Assembly: GCF_016793485.1 (NCBI RefSeq)
Contig: NZ_JAEULZ010000023.1
Location: forward strand, 1 to 64,000
Reading direction: 5' to 3'
DNA: 64,000 bases
Origin: Mesorhizobium sp.
GTDB taxonomy: Bacteria; Pseudomonadota; Alphaproteobacteria; Rhizobiales; Rhizobiaceae
Program-made: the position numbers and the translations under genes
Shown: positions 42,036 through 50,076 of the stretch, piece after piece
Layout: each line of letters starts with the position of its first letter
How positions within the stretch are numbered: position 1 is the stretch's first letter
Notes under the pieces: generated by a model
What the model saw: the letters and a program-made list of their open reading frames with translations, nothing else
What the model was told of the DNA's origin: nothing
Database searches by the model: none

Positions 42036-43142
42036 ATGAAGAAAACAGGGATACTGTCCAGCTCGATCAATCGCCGCACGCTCATGCAGGGCGCCGCCGC
42101 ACTCGGCGGCGCGGCAGCGCTTGGCGTGCGCCCGTCCTTCGCGCAGGAGCCGGCCAAGCCGGCCGAGCTCATCATCCGCGCATGGGGCGGAAGCTGGGTC
42201 GACAGCCTCAAGGCCGGCGTGTCCGATCCCTTCACCGCCAAGACCGGCATCGCCATCCGCCACGACCTGACCGAGGACAACGAGATCCAGCCGAAGGTCT
42301 GGGCCGCCGTCGCTCAAGGGCGCGTGCCGCCGATCCACATCAACTGGGACACCACCACCAACGCCACCAAGTCGGCGCTGCGCGGCGTGACCGAAGACCT
42401 CTCCGACCTGTCGAACCTCGCCAACACAACCGATCTCGCCAAACCGGTCGGCCTCGACGGCTATCCGATCGTCAACACCTACGGCTATGTCTACGTTCTC
42501 GCCTACCGCCCGGAAGCTTTCCCCGATGGCGCGCCGAAGTCGTGGAAGGATCTTCTCGACCCGAAGTTCAAGGGCCGCCTCGCCTTCTATAATGACGGCA
42601 TCGGCTTCCATTTCCCGGCCCAGGTCGCCGGCGGCGGCAAGCTCGAGGATATCCCGGCAAACATGCAGCCGGCCTGGGACTTCATCACCAAGATGAAGGC
42701 GCAGGCGCCGCTTCTCGGCGAAGACCCGGACTTCACGACCTGGTTCCAGCGCGGCGAGATCGACGCGGCTTGCACCATCTCCACCAACGCCCGCGAGGCC
42801 AAGAAGAACGGCGTCGAGATCGCGTGGACCGTGCCGGAGGAAGGCTGCAAGTTCGACACCGATGGCCTCTGGATTCCGAAGGGCCTGCCCGAGAACGAGC
42901 TCTACTGGGCAAAGGAATACATCAACTTCGCATTGACCAAGGAAGCCCAGCAGGTCTGGCTCGACGGCCTCGGCCTTCCGGGCGTCGTCCCCGGCGTCAA
43001 TCCGCCGGCCGATCTCGTCAACGATCCGTCGTACCCGACCAAGCCGGAGGACTTCGAACACCTCATCCGCATCTCCTCCAAGATCCAGGTCGAGAACGAG
43101 AGCGAGTGGTTCTCCAAGTTCAAGTCCATCATGCAGGGCTGA
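42036..43142 (+). CDS. Periplasmic substrate-binding protein (PotD-like, family 1)
   Basis: A 368-aa exported binding protein. The leader contains twin arginines (INRRTLMQGAAALGGAAALG), with cleavage near SFAQE (about residue 32), so Tat export is likely. ELIIRAWGGSWVDSLKAGVSDPFTAKTGI and LWIPKGLPENELYWAKEYINFALTKEAQQ fit the PotD/PotF class. The start follows GAGGAG (42023-42028). The stop is followed by a 9-bp-stem hairpin before the permease genes. Confidence 0.92.
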   Translation: MKKTGILSSSINRRTLMQGAAALGGAAALGVRPSFAQEPAKPAELIIRAWGGSWVDSLKAGVSDPFTAKTGIAIRHDLTEDNEIQPKVWAAVAQGRVPPIHINWDTTTNATKSALRGVTEDLSDLSNLANTTDLAKPVGLDGYPIVNTYGYVYVLAYRPEAFPDGAPKSWKDLLDPKFKGRLAFYNDGIGFHFPAQVAGGGKLEDIPANMQPAWDFITKMKAQAPLLGEDPDFTTWFQRGEIDAACTISTNAREAKKNGVEIAWTVPEEGCKFDTDGLWIPKGLPENELYWAKEYINFALTKEAQQVWLDGLGLPGVVPGVNPPADLVNDPSYPTKPEDFEHLIRISSKIQVENESEWFSKFKSIMQG

Positions 43143-43149
43143 GTCCATC

Positions 43150-43174
43150 GGGCCGCCGTCTTCGGCGGCGGCCC
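43150..43174 (+). terminator. Hairpin between binding-protein and permease genes
   Basis: GGGCCGCCG (43150-43158) pairs with CGGCGGCCC (43166-43174) around 7 nt, followed by TTTATC. It is a weak intrinsic terminator or stabilising stem 7 bp after the binding-protein stop. Confidence 0.6.
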
Positions 43175-43198
43175 TTTATCCTGTTGCGGAAACATCTC

Positions 43199-44140
43199 GT
43201 GCGATCGCTCAAGGCCTACCCGATCGGCTGGCGTATCATGGACGCGGCGGAAGCTGTCGCCGCCGCGCTATGGCCGGCGCGCTTCGGCAGGTCCGTGCCC
43301 TATCTGCTGCTCGGCCCGGCGATCCTGCTGGTCGGGCTGCTCGTCATCGGCATGATCCAGATCGCGGATTCCAGCCTGCGCACGCTGGACACCTCCACCT
43401 TCCTGCCATCCGATTACTACACGCTTGCCAACTACCAGCGCGCGCTGACGGAAGGCCTCTTCAGGACGGTCGCGACCCGCAGCCTTCTCGGCGCGGTCAT
43501 CGTCACGGTCGTGACGCTCATCCTTGCCTTCCCCTACGCCTATCTTATGGTGCGGACGCGCTCGCCGGTGTTGCGCAAAATCCTGCTCATTGCTCTGTTC
43601 CTGCCCTTCTTCATCGGCCAGGTCGTGCGCGCCTATGGCTGGCTGATCGTGCTCGGCAACCAGGGCATGGTCAACGAGGCGCTCGGCCTGATCGGTATCG
43701 CGCCGATGCGCCTGCTCTACAACTATCCGGCCGTCCTCTTCGGCCTCGTGCAGTACATGCTGCCCTTCGCCGTGCTGATGCTCGCGCCGGCCATGACCGC
43801 CATCCCCGAGGAACTGGAATCGGCCGCCCATTCGCTCGGCGCCAACTGGGTCCGCGCCATGATCCACGTCGTCCTGCCGCTGGTAAAGCCCGGCCTCGTC
43901 GGCGCCGGCCTTGTCGTGCTGACGCTCTCGCTCACCGACTTCGCCATGCCGGCGATCCTTGGCGGCGGCTCGCAGGACTTCATCGCCAACGCCATCTACG
44001 ACCAGTTCTTCCGCACCTCCGACCAGGGCCTTGGCTCGACGCTTGCGCTCCTGCTGGTTGCCGTCGGCTCGCTGCTCGTCGGCGTCGTCTTCATGCTGTT
44101 CGGCGCAGGCACGCTGGCAAGCCAGGGAGCGCGCCGATGA
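43199..44140 (+). CDS. ABC transporter permease (PotB-like)
   Basis: A 313-aa inner-membrane permease with six membrane spans, beginning with VPYLLLGPAILLVGLLVIGMIQIADSS. The EAA loop is IPEELESAAHSLGANWVRAMIHVVLPLVKPG. The start is uncertain: GTG 43199 is proposed, TTG 43184 and ATG 43238 are in frame, and none has a strong ribosome-binding site. It overlaps the next permease by 4 bp (ATGA). Confidence 0.9.
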   Translation: MRSLKAYPIGWRIMDAAEAVAAALWPARFGRSVPYLLLGPAILLVGLLVIGMIQIADSSLRTLDTSTFLPSDYYTLANYQRALTEGLFRTVATRSLLGAVIVTVVTLILAFPYAYLMVRTRSPVLRKILLIALFLPFFIGQVVRAYGWLIVLGNQGMVNEALGLIGIAPMRLLYNYPAVLFGLVQYMLPFAVLMLAPAMTAIPEELESAAHSLGANWVRAMIHVVLPLVKPGLVGAGLVVLTLSLTDFAMPAILGGGSQDFIANAIYDQFFRTSDQGLGSTLALLLVAVGSLLVGVVFMLFGAGTLASQGARR

Positions 44141-44937
44141 CCATGCCGCTCAGCCAGCGCATCGTCTTCTGGACGATCGTCATCTGCGTTCTGGTGATCC
44201 TGTCCGTCCCGACCATCGTCGTGCTCGGTGCATCCTTCACTGCGGGCAACATGATCGACTTCCCGCCGGACGGCCTGTCGCTGAAATGGTACTCCAAGAT
44301 TGCCGGTGCGAGCGATCTCTGGCGCGCCTTCGGCCGTTCGCTCTACGTCGCCACCGTCTGTACGCTTGTCGCCATTCCTGTCGGTACGCTCGCCGGCATC
44401 GCGCTCGCCAAATATCGCGTGCGCTTCGAGACGCCGATCCAGATCTACCTGTTGCTTCCCTTTACCATCCCGCTCATCGGCTCTGGCATCGGCCTCATGC
44501 TGTTCTTCGGCGAAATACGCCTGCTCGGGCAGCTTTGGCCGGTCGGCGTCGCCTGCGCCGTGATCAACCTGCCCTTCATGGTCTGGGCCGTCATGGCCAG
44601 CGCCTCGGGCCTTGAGCCTGACCTCGAACTTGCCGCCGCCAATTGCGGCGCGCCGCCGCTGTCGACCTTCTTTCACGTCACCCTGCCCGCCGTGACCCCC
44701 GGCATCATCAGCGGCGCACTCCTGATGTTCATCCTCGCGCTCAACGAATTTCTGGTCAGCCTGCTGCTCGTCGATGCGCGCATCGTCACGCTGCCGGTGC
44801 AGATCTACAATTCCATCCGCTCCATCATCACCCCCGACCTCGCCGCCATCTCCGTCATCTTCATCGCCAGCGCGGTCGTGGCCGTCATCGCGCTCGACCG
44901 GCTGGTCGGGCTCGAAATCTTTCTCAAGTCGAAGTGA
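44137..44937 (+). CDS. ABC transporter permease (PotC-like)
   Basis: The 266-aa partner permease starts at ATG 44137 overlapping the previous stop. Six hydrophobic spans are seen, starting with IVFWTIVICVLVILSVPTIVVLGASF. The EAA region is LEPDLELAAANCGAPPLSTFFHVTLPAVTPGI. The HisD-like gene follows after 8 bp. Confidence 0.92.
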   Translation: MTMPLSQRIVFWTIVICVLVILSVPTIVVLGASFTAGNMIDFPPDGLSLKWYSKIAGASDLWRAFGRSLYVATVCTLVAIPVGTLAGIALAKYRVRFETPIQIYLLLPFTIPLIGSGIGLMLFFGEIRLLGQLWPVGVACAVINLPFMVWAVMASASGLEPDLELAAANCGAPPLSTFFHVTLPAVTPGIISGALLMFILALNEFLVSLLLVDARIVTLPVQIYNSIRSIITPDLAAISVIFIASAVVAVIALDRLVGLEIFLKSK

Positions 44938-44945
44938 ACCGAACC

Positions 44946-46262
44946 ATGACAGACGTGTCCTTTCACGAGATCGCAAAGCTCGACGCGGCAGGCCGCGAAT
45001 CGCTTTACCGCCGGTCTGAAACCGACCTTTCCGCCTTCACCGAAAAGGTGAAACCGATCATCGACGCCGTGCGTGCGGAAGGCGACGCTGCGCTGCTGCG
45101 TTTCGCCCGCGAACTGGACAAGGCGGATGTGAAACCGGGCAGCTTGAAGGTAACGCCCGCCGAGATCGACGCCGCTTTCGACAAGGTCGATGAGGAGGTG
45201 ATCGCCGCGATCCGCTTCGGCATCGACAACATTCGCCGTTTCCACGAGGAGCAGAAGCCGGAAGCCATGTGGCTGAAGGAAATCCGTCCGGGCGCCTATG
45301 CCGGCGATCGCATCACGCCCATCAAATCCGTCGCCATCTATGTCCCGCGCGGCAAGGGCGCGTTCCCGTCCGTTACCATGATGACGGCCGTGCCCGCCGT
45401 CGTCGCCGGCGTGCCTGATCTTGCAATCCTGACCCCGCCCGCCCCCGATGGCTCCGTCGATGCCGCCACGCTGGTCGCCGCGCGCATCGCGGGCGTGGAG
45501 ACCATCTACAAGGTGGGCGGCGCACAGGCTGTCGCCGCCGCCGCCTTCGGCACCGAGACGGTCAAGCCCGCGCTCAAGATCGTCGGTCCCGGCAGCCCGT
45601 GGGTCGTCGCCGCCAAGCGCCTGCTGTCAGGCGTCATCGATCCGGGCCTGCCCGCCGGCCCGTCCGAATCCATCATTCTCGCCGACGACACGGTCAAGGG
45701 CGGTCTCGCCGCGCTCGACCTGCTGATCGAGGCCGAGCATGGCCCGGATTCCTCAGCCTATCTGGTGACGCACAGCCGCCGTGTCGCGGAGGAGGCGCTG
45801 GCTTCGCTGCCAGAACACTGGGCGCGCATGACCGAGCAGCGCGTTGCCTTCTCGAAGGCCGTGCTGACCGGCGCCTATGGCGGCATCGTGCTGACGCCGT
45901 CGCTCGAAGCGAGCTACGACTTCGTCAACGGCTACGCGCCCGAACATCTGGAAATCCTCTCCATCGACCCGTTCCGCCACCTCGCCCACATCACCGAGGC
46001 CGCCGAGATCCTGATGGGGCCGCACACGCCGGTGTCCATCGCCAATTTCGGCCTTGGCCCCAACGCCGTCCTGCCCACCAGCCGCTGGGCGCGCACCTAC
46101 GGCCCGCTTTCAGTGCACGATTTCGTCAAGCGCTCGTCTGTCGGCTACGTCACGGAATCCGCCTATCCCGACTTCGCCAAGACCGCCTGGACGCTGGCGC
46201 GCTACGAGGGTTTCTCCTCGCACGAGCATGCGGTGTCCGACGTGCGCAAGAAATACCTCTGA
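44946..46262 (+). CDS. hpsN: Histidinol-dehydrogenase paralogue, likely sulfopropanediol 3-dehydrogenase (HpsN)
   Basis: The 438-aa protein has the HisD fold, with IKSVAIYVPRGKGAFPSVTMMTAVPA, GLPAGPSESIILAD, EAEHGPDSSAY and GYAPEHLEI. Positions used by true HisD for zinc and histidinol differ: the Gln of LLxQAEH is Glu262, and the Asp of GDY is Asn367 in SIANF; His265 and His426 remain. With no histidine-biosynthesis genes nearby and an SDR, Zn-ADH, importer and HutC-like repressor around it, HpsN is the best reading. HpsN oxidises (R)-2,3-dihydroxypropane-1-sulfonate to sulfolactate. Related HisD-like proteins act on other hydroxy substrates, so the substrate is not certain. Confidence 0.75.
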   Translation: MTDVSFHEIAKLDAAGRESLYRRSETDLSAFTEKVKPIIDAVRAEGDAALLRFARELDKADVKPGSLKVTPAEIDAAFDKVDEEVIAAIRFGIDNIRRFHEEQKPEAMWLKEIRPGAYAGDRITPIKSVAIYVPRGKGAFPSVTMMTAVPAVVAGVPDLAILTPPAPDGSVDAATLVAARIAGVETIYKVGGAQAVAAAAFGTETVKPALKIVGPGSPWVVAAKRLLSGVIDPGLPAGPSESIILADDTVKGGLAALDLLIEAEHGPDSSAYLVTHSRRVAEEALASLPEHWARMTEQRVAFSKAVLTGAYGGIVLTPSLEASYDFVNGYAPEHLEILSIDPFRHLAHITEAAEILMGPHTPVSIANFGLGPNAVLPTSRWARTYGPLSVHDFVKRSSVGYVTESAYPDFAKTAWTLARYEGFSSHEHAVSDVRKKYL

Positions 46263-46269
46263 GCAGACG

Positions 46270-47292
46270 ATGAAAGCAGTCCGGCTTTACGCTGCGCGCG
46301 ACCTCAGGGTGGAGGATATCGATCCTCCCGGCCCACCCGCGCCCGGTTGGGTCACACTTCGCACGACAGCGGCCGGCATCTGCGGTTCCGACCTGCACAA
46401 CTACCGGACCGGCCACTGGATCAGCCGCTCGCCCTCGACGGCGGGACACGAATTCGCTGGCGTTGTCACCGGTCTTGGAGACGGCGTAACCGGCCTCGCC
46501 ATAGGCGACACTGTCGTCGCCGACTCGCGCTTCTGGTGCGGCGAATGCTATGCCTGCAAAAGTGGCCGCACCAACGTCTGTGCAAAGCTCGGCTTCGTCG
46601 GCGAAGTCTGCGACGGCGGTTTTGCGGAACTCGCCACCCTTCCCGCGCGCCTCGTACACCGGCACGATCCCGGTCTTGATCCTGCGATCGCAGCCATGGC
46701 CGAACCGCTCGCGGTGGCGCTTCACGCCATACGAAAGCAGGCGGTTCCGTCAGGCCAGCCGGTGCTGGTCATCGGCTGCGGCACGATCGGCGGCTTCGTC
46801 GCGCTCCTGCTTTCCCGACTCCACGAAGGTCCGGTTCTTGTCGCCGACAGGAATGCCGAACGCGCCAGCCTCGTCGCCGATGTCACGGGCGCGAAAGTGG
46901 CCGATCTCGACGGACAATCGATCCGCGATGCTCTCGGCGGCCAGCCGCTGCTGTATGCCTGCGACGCCACGGGCGATGGGCGGGTCCTCAAGACGACGCT
47001 CGACCTGCTTTCCGGCGGCGGCTCCATCGCGCTGGTCGGCATCGCCAATGCGCCGGTCGAACTCGATCTGAACGTCCTGGTGGAACGCGAGACAGCCCTC
47101 ATCGGCTGCCACGCCTTCATCGACGAATTGCCCGAGGCAGTTGCCCTGCTTCCAAGCCTGGCTCCGCAACTCTCCCGGCTGATCGATACGGAGATCGGAC
47201 TGGACGAAGTTCCCGCCGCCTACGAGCGCCTTCTGGCAGGACAATCGAAGGGACTGAAAACCATCATACGACTTGGAGAGGCGGCCGGATGA
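46270..47292 (+). CDS. hpsP: Zinc-dependent alcohol dehydrogenase, HpsP-like candidate
   Basis: The 340-aa medium-chain dehydrogenase has catalytic-zinc ligands in ICGSDLHNY (Cys) and AGHEFAG (His-Glu). The structural-zinc cysteines lie in WCGECYACKSGRTNVC, and the Rossmann motif is LVIGCGTIGG. It starts 7 bp after the HisD-like stop and overlaps the GntR-type regulator gene by 4 bp. In the dihydroxypropanesulfonate route HpsP would oxidise the other enantiomer at C2; the substrate is inferred from context. Confidence 0.72.
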   Translation: MKAVRLYAARDLRVEDIDPPGPPAPGWVTLRTTAAGICGSDLHNYRTGHWISRSPSTAGHEFAGVVTGLGDGVTGLAIGDTVVADSRFWCGECYACKSGRTNVCAKLGFVGEVCDGGFAELATLPARLVHRHDPGLDPAIAAMAEPLAVALHAIRKQAVPSGQPVLVIGCGTIGGFVALLLSRLHEGPVLVADRNAERASLVADVTGAKVADLDGQSIRDALGGQPLLYACDATGDGRVLKTTLDLLSGGGSIALVGIANAPVELDLNVLVERETALIGCHAFIDELPEAVALLPSLAPQLSRLIDTEIGLDEVPAAYERLLAGQSKGLKTIIRLGEAAG

Positions 47293-48053
47293 AGCAGAAA
47301 AGCGCTTCCGCAAGCAAAGCGCGTACCGCCGCCTCGCTGCCCGATTCAGCCGGCCCACTTTACGAGAAGGTCAAGGAATATGTCCTGACCAACATCGGCA
47401 ACGGCGCCTGGGGTCGGAACCAGAAGCTTCCGTCGGAAAACGAACTGGTCGCCTCGCTCGGCGTCTCCCGCATGACTGTCCATCGGGCGCTGCGGGAACT
47501 GACGTCCCAGGGCCACCTCCTGCGCATCCAGGGCGTCGGCACTTTCGTCGCGCCGCCCAAGCCCCAATCGGCCCTCATCGAGATCAACGACATCGCCGAC
47601 GAGATCGCTGAACGGGGGGCGCGTCATCACGCGAGAGTCGTCACGCTCGAAACCATCGTTCCCGCGCCAGACCTTGCCGCCGCGTTCGAATTCTCCAGCC
47701 GCTCGCCGGTCGGCCACTCCATTATCATCCACCACGAAAACGGCGTGCCGGTCTTGCTGGAAGAGCGTTTCGTCAATTCGCAACTCGTCCCCGATTATGA
47801 GGCGCAGGATTTCGAGACGACGACCACCTTCGACTATCTCCAGCAGAGCACGCCGCTGACCGAGGTCGAGCACGTCATCTCGGCCGTCGCCGCTGACACC
47901 GAAACCGCCGAACTGCTCATGATCGAGCCCGGCGCGCCCTGCCTGCTTCTCCACCGCCGCACATGGTCCGGCGCGTCGGTCGCCACCGTCAACCGGCTGG
48001 TCTATGCCGGCAATCGCTATTCGCTCGGCAGCCGCTACTCGCCGCGGAGTTAG
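47289..48053 (+). CDS. HutC-subfamily GntR transcriptional regulator
   Basis: The 254-aa regulator has a GntR winged HTH (about 25-90: PLYEKVKEYVLTNIGNG, KLPSENELVASLGVSRMTVHRALRELTSQG, VQGVGTF-like IQGVGTFVAPP) and a UTRA ligand domain (about 110-250, with HHENGVPVLLEERFVN). The HTH closely resembles HutC, whose operators look like the TTGTNTANACAA sites at 39969 and 40823. It is the last gene of the operon and overlaps the Zn-ADH gene. The gene order points to autoregulation and to repression of the sulfonate-type operon. Confidence 0.9.
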   Translation: MKQKSASASKARTAASLPDSAGPLYEKVKEYVLTNIGNGAWGRNQKLPSENELVASLGVSRMTVHRALRELTSQGHLLRIQGVGTFVAPPKPQSALIEINDIADEIAERGARHHARVVTLETIVPAPDLAAAFEFSSRSPVGHSIIIHHENGVPVLLEERFVNSQLVPDYEAQDFETTTTFDYLQQSTPLTEVEHVISAVAADTETAELLMIEPGAPCLLLHRRTWSGASVATVNRLVYAGNRYSLGSRYSPRS

Positions 48054-48062
48054 CTTCCGAAG

Positions 48063-48353
48063 TTATATTCCTGACCCGTATAGCTCTTCCGCGTCATCGC
48101 CCGCCCACGGCTCGGGGAGGCCGCCCTCATCAGTCCCGGCGTCCTGACTTGCGGTAGGCAACGGCATCCAGCACTGCAACTCTGGATCGGCATAGGCGAA
48201 GATCTGCCCGGGAGACGAGTCCGCAGCGCGCCAGCCTTCGATGCCGAACTGGTCGGCCCTGGCCCAGTAGGCCACGTCCACCTCAGCCGCACCCTGTTCC
48301 GACGAGCGGACCGTCACGAGGATGCGGCTGCCGTCCTTGGGCGCGCTCGACAT
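48063..48353 (-). CDS. DUF551-like small protein
   Basis: The reading frame is open to 48446. I take ATG 48353, giving a 96-aa protein beginning MSSAPKDGSRILVTVRSSEQG. The pattern SAPKDG...VAYWARAD...WRAAD...CWMPLP is that of DUF551, small proteins common on phages and in rhizobia, with unknown role. If WRH upstream belongs to it, a GTG near 48377 may be the true start. It is convergent with the HutC-like gene (9-bp gap). Confidence 0.6.
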   Translation of the reverse strand: MSSAPKDGSRILVTVRSSEQGAAEVDVAYWARADQFGIEGWRAADSSPGQIFAYADPELQCWMPLPTASQDAGTDEGGLPEPWAGDDAEELYGSGI

Positions 48354-48466
48354 ATGCCGCCAGCGAGTTTCGACCACGCAATTCCTCCCGTCTTGATATT
48401 TTCCGCGAACATCCGACTCTTGGGTTATAGTGCCCCTCACGGTCAAGACTTCAAGGTGAGGCGAGC

Positions 48467-49030
48467 ATGAGAACTGTCAGCGCCCTGTTCGACACCTATG
48501 ACGAGGTGACGGCAACGGTGGACGCGCTGTCGGAGGTGGGCGTCGATAGTCAGGACATTACCATTGTCCGGCAGGCCCGGCGTGCTTCCGTGAAAATCCT
48601 GCAAGGCATCGCACTCGGCGCGGCGATCGGCGGCGTCTGCGGCGTCCTTGTCGGACTCGCCACGGTTGCCTTTCCCGGCAGCGGTCTTCCTGTCAGCCGG
48701 CTGTGGGCGGCCATTGCCGGCGCAGCGGCCGGCGGCCTGATAGGGGCGGTGCTCAGCCGCGTAGCGGATGCGCGCAGCCGGTCAAGCCATGCCCACGGTC
48801 GCGCCAGGACGGTCTGGGCGGAGTCGATCAAGGGAGGTTCCACGCTCGTCACCGCACGCATCCACGAAGACGACGCTGCAAGGGTGCTGGATGTCTTTCG
48901 TCGCTGCGGCGCCCTGAACACCAATGTCAGGCGCGGCGAGTACGCTGGAGGCGACTGGGACGACTTCGTCGAAGAAGATATCTGGGACGAGGATATCGGC
49001 CGCGAGGATGCGCCGCCGCCAAGGAGCTAG
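48467..49030 (+). CDS. General-stress-type membrane protein, 187 aa
   Basis: The N-terminal 45 residues resemble the general stress protein 17M fold (MRTVSALFDTYDEVTATVDALSEVGVDSQDITIV). A glycine-rich membrane region follows (about 47-110: GIALGAAIGGVCGVLVGLATV and LWAAIAGAAAGGLIGAVLS), then a second ferredoxin-like part (TLVTARIHEDDAARVLDVFRRCGALN) and a very acidic tail (DDFVEEDIWDEDIG). A GAGGCGAG sequence precedes the ATG. No operon partners. Function unknown. Confidence 0.75.
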   Translation: MRTVSALFDTYDEVTATVDALSEVGVDSQDITIVRQARRASVKILQGIALGAAIGGVCGVLVGLATVAFPGSGLPVSRLWAAIAGAAAGGLIGAVLSRVADARSRSSHAHGRARTVWAESIKGGSTLVTARIHEDDAARVLDVFRRCGALNTNVRRGEYAGGDWDDFVEEDIWDEDIGREDAPPPRS

Positions 49031-49368
49031 ATACTCCCCGAACGATGCTTGTGGGGCCATGACCCTGCGCCGCTGAGTCTGTCTGAAGGACTCCGAAACG
49101 GACTTTTGTCAATCTGGGTTTGATGTCCGATTCGTCTGCGGGTAGATTAGACCCGAATCAGCCGTTCCACGGGGGGCCGACGAACGCACACATCTCATCT
49201 GCTCCGGCTAGCCGGGCGCACCGAGATGTGTGTTGCAGGCAGGCTTTCCGTCTTCGGCAGGATTTGCGGCGTTAAGTATCCCTGCGTCTTCACCCTATTG
49301 GACAATTAGCAGCCCGGTCTTGCGGCATCCGCCGTGGCCGGCATCGGAAGAGTCTGGCCGAACACTCG
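49031..49368. other. 338-bp leader region of visNR
   Basis: No gene is seen. The main structure is a long inverted repeat: CACACATCTC (49187-49196) and GAGATGTGTG (49223-49232), enclosing the 12-bp palindrome CCGGCTAGCCGG (49204-49215). It may be a structured leader, a small RNA or a terminator. The promoter of visNR must lie here, but I cannot place it. Confidence 0.5.
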
Positions 49369-50076
49369 ATGACAAGCCTCGCCCTTCAGGCGCCGGAAAG
49401 TTTCCAGCCATTGGCCCTGTCGTCGCGCAGCGACCTCACGGCTTTCCTGATGGATCTGGCCGCCGAACTTCTCGCCGATGCCTATATGCTCGTCGCCATC
49501 GTCAATGAAGAAGACCGAAACATCGCGCGCATCCTTGCCTCCAACTGGATTCATGACGCCATCGAGTTGGTCGGCCACGACCTGATTGCCAGGTTGGCGC
49601 AACTCCCGGCGGCCGCCCCAGGTTCTAGGCCGCGCAGCCTCCTGGTATCGCACGCGCCGGCAATGCCCGACCTGTTAAACGGCGAGGAAGCCGCCCTGCT
49701 GGATGTCCTTGGCCACTGTGAACTTTATGCGCTCGCGGTGCAGGCCGGACGCCAGCGCTATTACCTGCTTCTCTCCTCGGAACACGTCGATCGTATTGAT
49801 GAACACAGGCTCGTCGGCGCGCAGATGCGTTGCGGCTACGCGCTGTCGCAGATGCCCGACCTGCTTCGGGCGGCAGTGACCCGCGACCCTCTCTCGGATC
49901 GCGAGCGCGAATGCCTGCTCTGGGTATCCGAAGGCAAGACGACCGAGGAAGTCGCGCTCATCCTTGGCGTGTCTGGCAACACCGTGAACAACTACGTGAC
50001 CCACGCCATCCAGAAGCTGTCGGCGAGCAACCGCGCAATGGCGATCGCCACGGCGATCCGGAGTGGAATGATTTGA
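49369..50076 (+). CDS. visN: LuxR-family flagellar master regulator VisN
   Basis: The 235-aa transcription factor has an N-terminal sensor-like domain (about 20-160) and a C-terminal LuxR HTH (about 170-235; DPLSDRERECLLWVSEGKTTEEVALILGVSGNTVNNYVTHAIQKL). In rhizobia VisN and VisR form a heterodimer that activates rem and the flagellar and chemotaxis genes; the position directly before visR and the flagellar cluster makes the assignment firm. Its stop overlaps the visR start (TTGA). Confidence 0.92.
   Translation: MTSLALQAPESFQPLALSSRSDLTAFLMDLAAELLADAYMLVAIVNEEDRNIARILASNWIHDAIELVGHDLIARLAQLPAAAPGSRPRSLLVSHAPAMPDLLNGEEAALLDVLGHCELYALAVQAGRQRYYLLLSSEHVDRIDEHRLVGAQMRCGYALSQMPDLLRAAVTRDPLSDRERECLLWVSEGKTTEEVALILGVSGNTVNNYVTHAIQKLSASNRAMAIATAIRSGMI

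Noticed and set aside
40877..44937. Simple annotation of the ABC system as a polyamine importer
   Set aside because: Family membership is clear, but Pot-type systems carry many ligands and no polyamine enzymes are nearby; left as Pot-like without substrate.
44946..46262. Annotation as biosynthetic histidinol dehydrogenase (hisD)
   Set aside because: Zinc-ligand positions differ (Gln to Glu262, Asp to Asn367), no other his genes are near, and the operon is catabolic with an importer and HutC-like repressor.
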